Source of the DNA: Actinomycetota bacterium
GTDB taxonomy: Bacteria; Actinomycetota; Thermoleophilia; Gaiellales; Gaiellaceae
NCBI GenBank assembly: GCA_005883365.1
Contig: VAXA01000286.1
Location: forward strand, 1-5,113
Direction: 5' to 3'
DNA length: 5,113 bases
In this document: in pieces, positions 1 through 4,548 of the stretch
Layout of the letters: every line of letters begins with the position of its first letter
How positions within the stretch are numbered: position 1 is the first letter of the stretch
The notes under the pieces: model-generated
Told to the model about the DNA's origin: nothing
The model's input: the letters and a program-made list of their open reading frames with translations, nothing else
Database searches by the model: none
Position numbers and translations under genes: made by a program

Positions 1-461
1 GGTTGCCGGACCTCGTCCTGCCGCTGAAGCTCCCGAGCGCGCCGAGCCGCGCCTCACAACTCCGCGTGCTGGCAGCCGACGCGCGCAGGCCTGACGCCGA
101 GGCCAAGCTCCGTTATGGCTATTTCCTCTGGCAGCTTTGGCACCGGGTCTCGGCCGAGCGCCAGTTCGCCGCTGCTGTGCGGCTGACGCCCCACGACCCC
201 TATGCGCGCACCGCGGCAGCCGTCGCCCTCTTCACCAAGCGCGCGCCGGCGCGCGCCTTCGGGCGGCTCGGCCCGCTGACTGCCGTCTTCCCGCACGCGC
301 CGGTCGTCCGCTTCGAGCTCGGCCTGCTCCTCATCGCGATCGCAGAGCCAGCCAAGGGCCTCGCACAGCTCCGACTCGCTGCCGCTGAGGCCCCTCGCTC
401 GTCCTACGCGAAAGCCGTACGAGCCCTGCTTTCCCGTATAGGGAAGCATGGGACCAAGTAA
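1..461 (+). CDS. TPR-repeat protein, C-terminal part (partial)
   Basis: The frame is open at the left edge and ends at TAA 459-461, so about 152 codons are visible; the TTG at base 3 is probably internal. Three consecutive helical-hairpin units of tetratricopeptide type can be seen. Each ends in a proline-marked turn (LTPHDP, VFPHAP, EAPRSS), and these prolines (residues 63, 97 and 131 counted from base 3) are exactly 34 residues apart, the TPR period. Units are rich in Ala, Leu and Arg, with Tyr/Trp/Phe at helix packing positions (YGYFLWQLWH). There is no signal peptide or membrane segment in the visible part. TPR domains are protein-interaction scaffolds; the partner and role cannot be told from this fragment. 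It lies 83 bp upstream of the sigma factor gene on the same strand, which may be co-transcription or coincidence. Moderate confidence in the TPR fold, none in function. Confidence 0.65.
   Translation, partial: LPDLVLPLKLPSAPSRASQLRVLAADARRPDAEAKLRYGYFLWQLWHRVSAERQFAAAVRLTPHDPYARTAAAVALFTKRAPARAFGRLGPLTAVFPHAPVVRFELGLLLIAIAEPAKGLAQLRLAAAEAPRSSYAKAVRALLSRIGKHGTK
428..447 (+). other. Short inverted repeat at the end of the TPR gene
   Basis: TTCCC (431-435) and GGGAA (441-445) form a perfect 5-bp stem with loop GTATA. Skipping one T extends it to GC/GC at the base (428-429 with 446-447). It sits just before the TAA of the TPR gene and is followed by an A-rich stretch, not a T-run, so it is not a standard intrinsic terminator. 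It could be a weak terminator or attenuator between the TPR and sigma genes, or chance. Confidence 0.2.
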
Positions 462-544
462 AGAAAATATGAGCCGAACGGCCCATAGCGGTGGCTCTCC
501 TGCGCATGGCATGGTGCAGCATCGCCAGCGAGGGGGATGGGGAG
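462..544 (+). promoter_or_regulatory. Intergenic leader region of the sigma factor gene
   Basis: This 83-bp gap should carry the sigma gene's leader and perhaps its promoter. Its left end joins the most AT-rich short stretch nearby (AAGTAAAGAAAATATG, 456-471), a plausible melting region, but I cannot pair it with a convincing -35 hexamer. The right end holds the Shine-Dalgarno. The promoter may instead lie inside the TPR gene. Confidence 0.25.
531..536 (+). promoter_or_regulatory. Ribosome binding site of the sigma factor gene
   Basis: AGGGGG ends 8 nt before ATG 545, a normal Shine-Dalgarno spacing. It favours ATG 545 over the in-frame upstream GTG 491 and ATG 506, neither of which has a comparable purine-rich site. 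Confidence 0.6.
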
Positions 545-1633
545 ATGGCCGCGACTGTTACGGAGGAAGGATCCTCTGTCGACGTGCTCGAGACGGAGGA
601 AGCACGGAACCTGCTCGAAGCGGCGCAAGCCGCCGGTCGGGTAACCGTCGAGGAGATCGCGCTCGCTCTTGACGAGCTCGACCTCGAGCCCACGCAGCTC
701 GAGGACGTGTACCGCGTGCTGGAGGAGCTGCAGGTCGAGATCGTCGACGCGACCGCAGCGGCGGAGGCGAAGGAGGAAGAGGGGCGGCTAGCCGCCGGCG
801 TCCGCGAGGTATCGACCGACGCGCTCCAGCTCTTCCTCAAGGACATCGGCAAGGTCGAGCTTCTGACCGCCGCCGAAGAGGTCGAGCTCGCGAAGCGGAT
901 CGAGCGCGGCGACCATCGGGCGAAGCAGGAGATGGTGGAGGCGAACCTCCGCCTCGTCGTCTCGATCGCCAAGCGCTACCGCAACCAGGGGCTGCCCTTC
1001 CTCGATCTGATCCAGGAGGGGACGATCGGGCTCGTCCGCGCGGCCGAGAAGTTCGACTGGCGCAAGGGCTACAAGTTCTCGACCTACGCGACATGGTGGA
1101 TTCGCCAGGCGGTGGCGCGCGCGCTCGCGGACAAGGGGCGCACGATCCGCATGCCCGTCCACGTCGTCGAGAAGCTCAACAAGATCGTGCGGTCGGAGCG
1201 CAAGCTGCGCGGCGAGCTCTGCCGCGAGCCGTCTCCCATCGAGATCTCGAGGGACGTCGACCTCCCGCTCGACGAGGTGGAGCAGATCCTCCGCACCTCG
1301 CAGGCGCCGGTCTCGCTCGAGAAGCCGGTCGGCGACGAGGAGGAGTCGGAGTTCGGCCACTTCCTCACCGACGAGAACGTCCCGCTGCCGGACGAGGTGG
1401 CCGACACGACGCTGCGCCAGGAGCTGCTGCGGACCATCCTCGGCACGCTCTCCCATCGTGAGCGGCGCGTGCTCGAGCTGCGTTACGGGCTCGACGGTGA
1501 GCAGCCCCGCACGCTCGACGAGGTCGGACGCGCGTTCAACGTGACGCGCGAGCGGATCCGCCAGATCGAGAACCAGAGCCTGAAGAAGCTCCGCGCGCTC
1601 GCGGACACGAACTCGCTCCGGGACGTCGCCTAG
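545..1633 (+). CDS. rpoD: RNA polymerase primary-type sigma factor (RpoD/SigA, sigma-70 group 1/2)
   Basis: This 362-residue cytoplasmic sigma factor directs RNA polymerase to -10/-35 promoters. Residues about 21-68 resemble a short region 1.1 ([13 protein letters not shown]...). Region 1.2 is at 90-122 ([18 protein letters not shown]). Region 2 is at 127-197 and carries the core-binding and -10 recognition motifs [10 protein letters not shown] and [16 protein letters not shown]. Region 3 is at about 205-283. Region 4 is at 296-350, with the -35-binding helix-turn-helix [20 protein letters not shown] at 323-342. The large non-conserved insert of proteobacterial RpoD is absent. ATG 545 was chosen for its Shine-Dalgarno; GTG 491 would add 18 residues that do not look conserved. 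The tail after the HTH ([13 protein letters not shown]) departs from the common EAKALRKLRHP ending and, from memory, resembles Thermoleophilia sigma factors. It could be the sole housekeeping factor or a group 2 paralogue such as an Hrd-type protein; the sequence alone does not decide. The stop codon overlaps that of the convergent VOC gene. Confidence 0.95.
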   Translation: MAATVTEEGSSVDVLETEEARNLLEAAQAAGRVTVEEIALALDELDLEPTQLEDVYRVLEELQVEIVDATAAAEAKEEEGRLAAGVREVSTDALQLFLKDIGKVELLTAAEEVELAKRIERGDHRAKQEMVEANLRLVVSIAKRYRNQGLPFLDLIQEGTIGLVRAAEKFDWRKGYKFSTYATWWIRQAVARALADKGRTIRMPVHVVEKLNKIVRSERKLRGELCREPSPIEISRDVDLPLDEVEQILRTSQAPVSLEKPVGDEEESEFGHFLTDENVPLPDEVADTTLRQELLRTILGTLSHRERRVLELRYGLDGEQPRTLDEVGRAFNVTRERIRQIENQSLKKLRALADTNSLRDVA

Positions 1634-2241
1634 AACCGCAGCGGCACGCGCGCGTCGGCGAGCTCGAGCGCTAGCTCGACGGGATGCGGCTCGGCGGGTC
1701 GGCCGGTCGGAAGCCAGCCGCGGCCGGGCGGGGCGAGGATGAGCGTCCGGCCCTTCTCGCCGACAAAGGCGAGGTCGCCGGGCTCGTCGATCGTTCCGTC
1801 CCAGAGCTCCAGCCCGACTGTCTCGAGCTCCCGGAGCAGCAGCGGCGGGTCGCCGACGATCCCGAGCTCTGAGAAGCCGACGAGCTCGACCGCGGCGAAG
1901 TCGCCCGAGTCCCCGTTCTCCCCAAGCCTTTGGTGAGCGATCAGCTCGACGATGTTCCCGGCCGGGTCGTGGAAGTAGACGGCGCGCGCATCCCACGCCT
2001 CGAAGTCGAAGACGTCGCCGAGCAGCTCGACCCGATCCCTGGCCCACGCGAGCGCCGGCTCGAGACGGTCACCCGGGACAAGCAGGGCGAAGTGATAGAA
2101 GGCGCCGCCGTCCTCGATGCGAAACCGGAGCCGCGTCTCGCCGATGACGATCGTCTCGCCGTCGAGCGGTAGCCCGAGTCCGGCGTCGTAGAAGTCCCGC
2201 AGGTCAACGGGAGCCGAGAGGGTCACCTCGGCGAAGCGCAT
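1630..2241 (-). CDS. Two-module VOC-superfamily protein (glyoxalase/dioxygenase fold)
   Basis: This 203-residue soluble protein has two beta-alpha-beta-beta-beta modules, about 1-103 and 117-192, so one chain could form a complete VOC barrel. Module 1 has the family signature [17 protein letters not shown] (87-103). H50 (FYHFALLVP) and E99 are at positions that usually bind the metal. The usual first His in HVxLxV is replaced by Glu (AEVTLSAP, E5). Module 2 ([17 protein letters not shown] start, [13 protein letters not shown], then PHPVELALE) is more diverged. VOC proteins include glyoxalase I, ring-cleaving dioxygenases and fosfomycin or bleomycin resistance proteins; I cannot assign a substrate. 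I chose ATG 2241 over the in-frame ATG 2253 (207 aa) for two reasons: the VOC strand begins directly at MRFAEV, and a -10-like TATGCT lies 7 nt upstream of it. No Shine-Dalgarno precedes either start. It overlaps the sigma gene tail-to-tail by 4 bp and is divergent from the dipeptidase. Confidence 0.85.
   Translation of the reverse strand: MRFAEVTLSAPVDLRDFYDAGLGLPLDGETIVIGETRLRFRIEDGGAFYHFALLVPGDRLEPALAWARDRVELLGDVFDFEAWDARAVYFHDPAGNIVELIAHQRLGENGDSGDFAAVELVGFSELGIVGDPPLLLRELETVGLELWDGTIDEPGDLAFVGEKGRTLILAPPGRGWLPTGRPAEPHPVELALELADARVPLRF
1664..1679. other. Inverted repeat downstream of the sigma factor stop
   Basis: TCGAGC (1664-1669) and GCTCGA (1674-1679) form a perfect 6-bp stem with loop GCTA, inside the 3' end of the VOC gene and 30 nt after the sigma stop. 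No T-run follows on either strand. It might act as a U-less terminator for the sigma transcript, but Glu-Leu-rich GC-rich coding sequence often yields GAGCTCGA-type palindromes. Confidence 0.2.
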
Positions 2242-2248
2242 CGGCCCG

Positions 2249-2258
2249 AGCATACGAT
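2249..2258. promoter_or_regulatory. Overlapping divergent -10 elements (putative bidirectional leaderless promoter)
   Basis: On the plus strand TACGAT (2253-2258) is followed by 6 nt and then GTG 2265 of the dipeptidase, so the hexamer would occupy -12 to -7 if transcription began at the start codon. On the minus strand TATGCT (2254 down to 2249) is followed by 7 nt and then ATG 2241 of the VOC gene. The two hexamers share the TA at 2253-2254. Neither gene has a Shine-Dalgarno in the 23 bp between starts, and I see no TTGACA-like -35 on either side. Positions are read directly; promoter function is inferred. Confidence 0.5.
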
Positions 2259-2264
2259 CACTGC

Positions 2265-3593
2265 GTGGACGAGGCCTGGCGCGCCGAGCTGGCGGAGCTG
2301 ATCGCTATCCCGAGTGTGAGCGCCGACCCGGCCCACCGGGAGGACGTGAAGCGCGCCGGCGAGTGGGTCTGCGAGTTCATCCGCCGGATCGGCGGCACCG
2401 CGGAGCTGACCCCGTTCGGCGAGCGCGAGCTCGCGCTCGGCGAGATCCCCGCATCGAACGGCGCCGGAAAAGCGCCAACCGTCCTCGTCTACAACCACTT
2501 CGACGTTCAGCCGCCGGCGCCGCTCGAGCTGTGGGAGTCCGATCCCTTCGAGCTCGACGTCCGCGGCGAGTGGGCGTACGGCCGCGGCGTCGCGGACGAC
2601 AAGGGCCAGCTCTGGATCATCCTCCGCGCGGCGCAGCGGCTCGTCGAGTCGGGCGCGCTGCCCGTCAACCTCCGCTTCGCGTTCGACGGCGAGGAGGAGA
2701 TCGGCGGCCGCACGATCGCCGACTTCGTCGCGCAGGACGAGCGTGGCGCCGACGCCGCCGTGATCTTCGACGGCGGGATGCTCCGGCGCGACGTGCCGAC
2801 GATCGAGCTCGCCACCCGCGGCCTCGTCGGCTTCGACGTGCAAGTGTGCACCGGCGCGCGCGATCTCCACTCCGGCATGTACGGCGGCGTCGCGCTCAAC
2901 GCGATCCACGCCCTCATGCATTGCCTCGAGGCGGTGCTCCCCGGTCCGGACGGACGGCTGCCCGAGCCGTTGCGCAAGGGAATCGCGCCGCCGACCGCCG
3001 AGGAGCTCGAGGCGTGGTCGGAGCTACCCTCGGGCGCCGAGGCGCTATCCGAGCAGGGCGCGCGGCCGCTCGACGGAAAGGCGGCCGAGGAGTTCTACGT
3101 CCGCACGTGGGCTGAGCCGTCGGCCGACGTGAACGGGATCCTCGGCGGCAAGCCCGGCGTTCGCAACACCACGCTCAGCGTCGCCGCGAACGCCGAGTTC
3201 TCGATCCGCATCGCGCCAGGGCAGAACGTCGAGACGATCGGGGCCGCCGCAGAGCGCCTGCTGCGCGAGGCGGCGCCCGCGGGGGCCGAGCTCGAGATCA
3301 TCTGGAGCGGCTCGAACCCGGGGCTCGTCCGCGCGGAGGCGCCCGCCGTCCGGCTGGCCGCCGACGCGTTCGAGCAGGCTCTCGGCGTGCGGCCGCTCCT
3401 CACCCGCGTCGGCGGCTCGATCCCGCTCATGCCCGCGTTGACGGAGAAGGGCATCGACACGGTCCTCACCGGATTCGCGCTGCCGGAGTCCAACATCCAT
3501 TCCCCGAACGAGCGGTTCCTCGTCCCGTACTTCGCGGCGGGGATCGACACGGCCGCCGCACTCTTCAGCGCGCTCGGCGGCTTGAACGGCTAA
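2265..3593 (+). CDS. M20-family zinc metallodipeptidase (CNDP/PepV-like)
   Basis: This complete 442-residue cytoplasmic enzyme probably hydrolyses dipeptides or related amide substrates with a two-metal centre. The whole M20 ligand set is visible: H78 in NHFDVQP with D80 beside it, bridging D111 in GRGVADDKGQ, catalytic E144 and metal-binding E145 in DGEEEIGG, D169 in IFDGG, and H412 in NIHSPNE. The lid/dimerisation insert runs from about 186 to 300 and carries the characteristic DLHSGMYGG (H202) and the VNGI segment. RVGGSIP (381-387) is the substrate-binding loop typical of the family. The length fits M20 dipeptidases of about 440-470 residues. The start is GTG 2265, immediately before the conserved N-terminal helix and IPSVSADP (15-22). 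There is no Shine-Dalgarno, but a -10-like TACGAT lies 6 nt upstream, suggesting a leaderless mRNA. Related M20 hydrolases (ArgE, DapE, carboxypeptidase) are alternatives, but the DLHSG insert and HSPNE ending favour the dipeptidase/CNDP group. It is divergent from the VOC gene and convergent with the HxlR gene across 3 bp. Confidence 0.92.
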   Translation: MDEAWRAELAELIAIPSVSADPAHREDVKRAGEWVCEFIRRIGGTAELTPFGERELALGEIPASNGAGKAPTVLVYNHFDVQPPAPLELWESDPFELDVRGEWAYGRGVADDKGQLWIILRAAQRLVESGALPVNLRFAFDGEEEIGGRTIADFVAQDERGADAAVIFDGGMLRRDVPTIELATRGLVGFDVQVCTGARDLHSGMYGGVALNAIHALMHCLEAVLPGPDGRLPEPLRKGIAPPTAEELEAWSELPSGAEALSEQGARPLDGKAAEEFYVRTWAEPSADVNGILGGKPGVRNTTLSVAANAEFSIRIAPGQNVETIGAAAERLLREAAPAGAELEIIWSGSNPGLVRAEAPAVRLAADAFEQALGVRPLLTRVGGSIPLMPALTEKGIDTVLTGFALPESNIHSPNERFLVPYFAAGIDTAAALFSALGGLNG

Positions 3594-3596
3594 CGC

Positions 3597-3959
3597 CTAG
3601 AGCGAGTGCGGGTGCGCACGCCCGCAGGGGAGCCACTCGCGGCCGAACTCGCGCATGGCGTCGATGATCGGCAGGAGTGACTGGCCCTTCGGCGTCAGCC
3701 GGTACTCGACGCGCGGCGGCGTCTCGGGGTAGCTCTGCCGCTCGAGGATCCCGTCGGCCTCGAGGGCGCGGAGCCGCTCGGCGAGCGTGCGCGGGCTGAT
3801 TCCCTGGCATGAGCGCTCGAGCTCCGAGAAGCGGCGCGGCCCTTCGGAGAGGTCGTGGACGAGGAGCGCAGTCCACTTCGCGCCGATGATCTCGGCGGTG
3901 GCGGCGACCGCGCAGGTGCCAGCCTCGTGGACGGGGTTCATCGTGCGGACTGCCATCAT
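3597..3959 (-). CDS. HxlR-family winged-helix transcriptional regulator
   Basis: This 120-residue DNA-binding protein closely follows the HxlR signature: C16 just before helix 1, IIGAKWTALLVHDLSEG (24-40), RRFSELERSCQGISPRTLAERL (42-63, the HTH), and the wing YPETPPRVEYRLTPKG (77-92), followed by the C-terminal dimerisation helix IIDAMREFGREW. HxlR regulators act as dimers, and several (YodB, HypR) sense quinones or disulfide stress through the Cys near helix 1. C16 is at that position, with further cysteines at 51 and 112, so redox sensing is possible but inferred. I chose ATG 3959, which has TACAAT (3971 down to 3966) exactly 6 nt upstream and would give a leaderless mRNA. TTG 3980 would add 7 residues, and ATG 3956 and 3941 are alternatives. 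The MarR gene lies 23 nt upstream on the same strand. Its target is unknown: the neighbouring transporter or a distant gene. Confidence 0.9.
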   Translation of the reverse strand: MMAVRTMNPVHEAGTCAVAATAEIIGAKWTALLVHDLSEGPRRFSELERSCQGISPRTLAERLRALEADGILERQSYPETPPRVEYRLTPKGQSLLPIIDAMREFGREWLPCGRAHPHSL

Positions 3960-3965
3960 TCCTCG

Positions 3966-3971
3966 ATTGTA
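3966..3971 (-). promoter_or_regulatory. -10-like element of the HxlR gene
   Basis: TACAAT on the minus strand differs from TATAAT at one base and ends 6 nt before ATG 3959, placing the predicted transcript start on the A of the start codon. It lies directly after the MarR stop codon, so the HxlR gene may have its own promoter besides any read-through from MarR. A GAGGA between hexamer and ATG is too close to the ATG to serve as a normal Shine-Dalgarno. Confidence 0.45.
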
Positions 3972-3982
3972 CGCCCGCAACG

Positions 3983-4474
3983 CTACGAGGCCGAGGGCGC
4001 GGCCGCGGGGATCGCGAAGCGCGCGTCGCGCTCCACCGCGATGCGCAGCAGCAGGTCGTGCAACGCGGCGCGCTCGTCCTCGTCGAGCGGGGCGAGGAAC
4101 TCGTCCTCGATCTTCCGGACGAGCTTTCGGAAGGAAGCGAGCTGCTGCCGGCCAGCAGGGGTGAGCGTGACCATCTGGCGGCGGCGGTCGTCCGGATCGC
4201 GCCGCCTTTCGACGAGGCCTCGCTCCTCGAGCCCGTCGAGCAGCGCGACGAGCTGGCTCGGGTCGTACTTGAGCGCGTCCGCGATCGCCGACTGCGTCTT
4301 GCGGGATCCCTCGTCGAGGAGGGCGAGGATCGAGTAGTGGTAGCCGCTGAAGCCCGCCTGCTCGAACTCCTCCATCGTCTCCGTCTTGAAGCTCATCCCG
4401 AGCCGCCCGAGGAGGAAGCCCGGGCTCGCGACGAGCTCGGCCGGGAAGCAGTTGGTCGGTATCTCAGCATTCAT
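3983..4474 (-). CDS. MarR-family transcriptional regulator
   Basis: This 163-residue winged-helix repressor-type protein has a helical N-terminus (FLLGRLGMSFK...) for dimerisation. Its wHTH lies at about 60-108: TQSAIADALKYDPSQLVALLDGL contains the recognition helix, and DPDDRRRQMVTLTPAG is the wing with the classic D-x-R-x-R/T-x-x-G pattern. A long C-terminal dimerisation helix pair follows (118-150). MarR dimers usually bind a palindrome in their own promoter region and are released by small ligands or oxidation. The start is ATG 4474; no Shine-Dalgarno precedes it, and a TACACT hexamer ends 9 nt upstream, so the leader would be absent or a few nt. It is divergent from a DHA2 efflux transporter across 74 bp, the classic arrangement for a local repressor of a drug pump, so the transporter and itself are the likely targets. 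The HxlR gene follows 23 nt downstream on the same strand. Confidence 0.92.
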   Translation of the reverse strand: MNAEIPTNCFPAELVASPGFLLGRLGMSFKTETMEEFEQAGFSGYHYSILALLDEGSRKTQSAIADALKYDPSQLVALLDGLEERGLVERRRDPDDRRRQMVTLTPAGRQQLASFRKLVRKIEDEFLAPLDEDERAALHDLLLRIAVERDARFAIPAAAPSAS

Positions 4475-4511
4475 TGCGGAATAAGTGTAGCGCAGGATCG
4501 TTCCCTTCGGA

Positions 4512-4522
4512 TATCGTGGATA
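4512..4522. promoter_or_regulatory. Candidate MarR operator palindrome
   Basis: TATC and GATA are perfect inverted 4-bp arms around GTG. This lies inside a wider inverted pair, ATCGTT at 4497-4502 and AACGAT at 4528-4533, whose centre is within 2 bp. The site overlaps both candidate -10 hexamers of the transporter, which suits repression by blocking polymerase. The arms are short, so chance is possible. Confidence 0.3.
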
Positions 4523-4536
4523 CAGACAACGATTCT

Positions 4537-4542
4537 GGAGGA
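4537..4542 (+). promoter_or_regulatory. Ribosome binding site of the efflux transporter
   Basis: GGAGGA ends 6 nt before ATG 4549, a strong consensus Shine-Dalgarno that fixes the start. It contrasts with the Shine-Dalgarno-free starts of the four genes to its left. Confidence 0.85.
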
Positions 4543-4548
4543 CAGCGA

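Larger units (their letters stand above)
4475..4548. promoter_or_regulatory. Divergent promoter/operator region between MarR and the efflux transporter
   Basis: The 74-bp intergenic region is clearly less GC-rich than the flanking genes. It holds TACACT (4489 down to 4484, minus strand) as a -10 candidate for MarR. For the transporter, TATCGT (4512-4517) or GATACA (4519-4524) are -10 candidates; none has a clear -35. Two nested inverted repeats are present: TATC-GTG-GATA (4512-4522), and ATCGTT (4497-4502) with AACGAT (4528-4533). A MarR dimer bound here would cover the transporter promoter candidates. The function is inferred from gene arrangement. Confidence 0.5.

Noticed and set aside
491..544. 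Upstream GTG/ATG starts extending the sigma factor by up to 18 residues
   Set aside because: The extension [18 protein letters not shown] is unlike sigma N-termini, and AGGGGG is well spaced for ATG 545 only.
1659..1679. Many GAGCTCGA-type palindromes through the window as possible protein-binding repeats
   Set aside because: They follow from Glu-Leu codon pairs (GAG CTC GAG) in GC-rich genes and recur in frame across unrelated genes.
788..2047. 419-codon open frame on the minus strand across the sigma factor gene
   Set aside because: Arg/Leu/Ala-rich shadow of GC-rich coding sequence opposite rpoD; it spans the sigma gene and part of the VOC gene in another frame and has no family resemblance.
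2363..3115. 250-codon plus-strand open frame inside the dipeptidase
   Set aside because: Extremely Arg-rich frame-shifted shadow of the M20 gene, which has complete catalytic motifs in its own frame.
3588..3597. GGC-TAAC-GCC as a terminator between dipeptidase and HxlR
   Set aside because: A 3-bp stem with no T-run is too weak to support.
4446..4450. Cys9 of MarR as an OhrR-like peroxide-sensing cysteine
   Set aside because: The surrounding residues (NCFPAEL) do not match the OhrR helix-1 context, so peroxide sensing is not supported.
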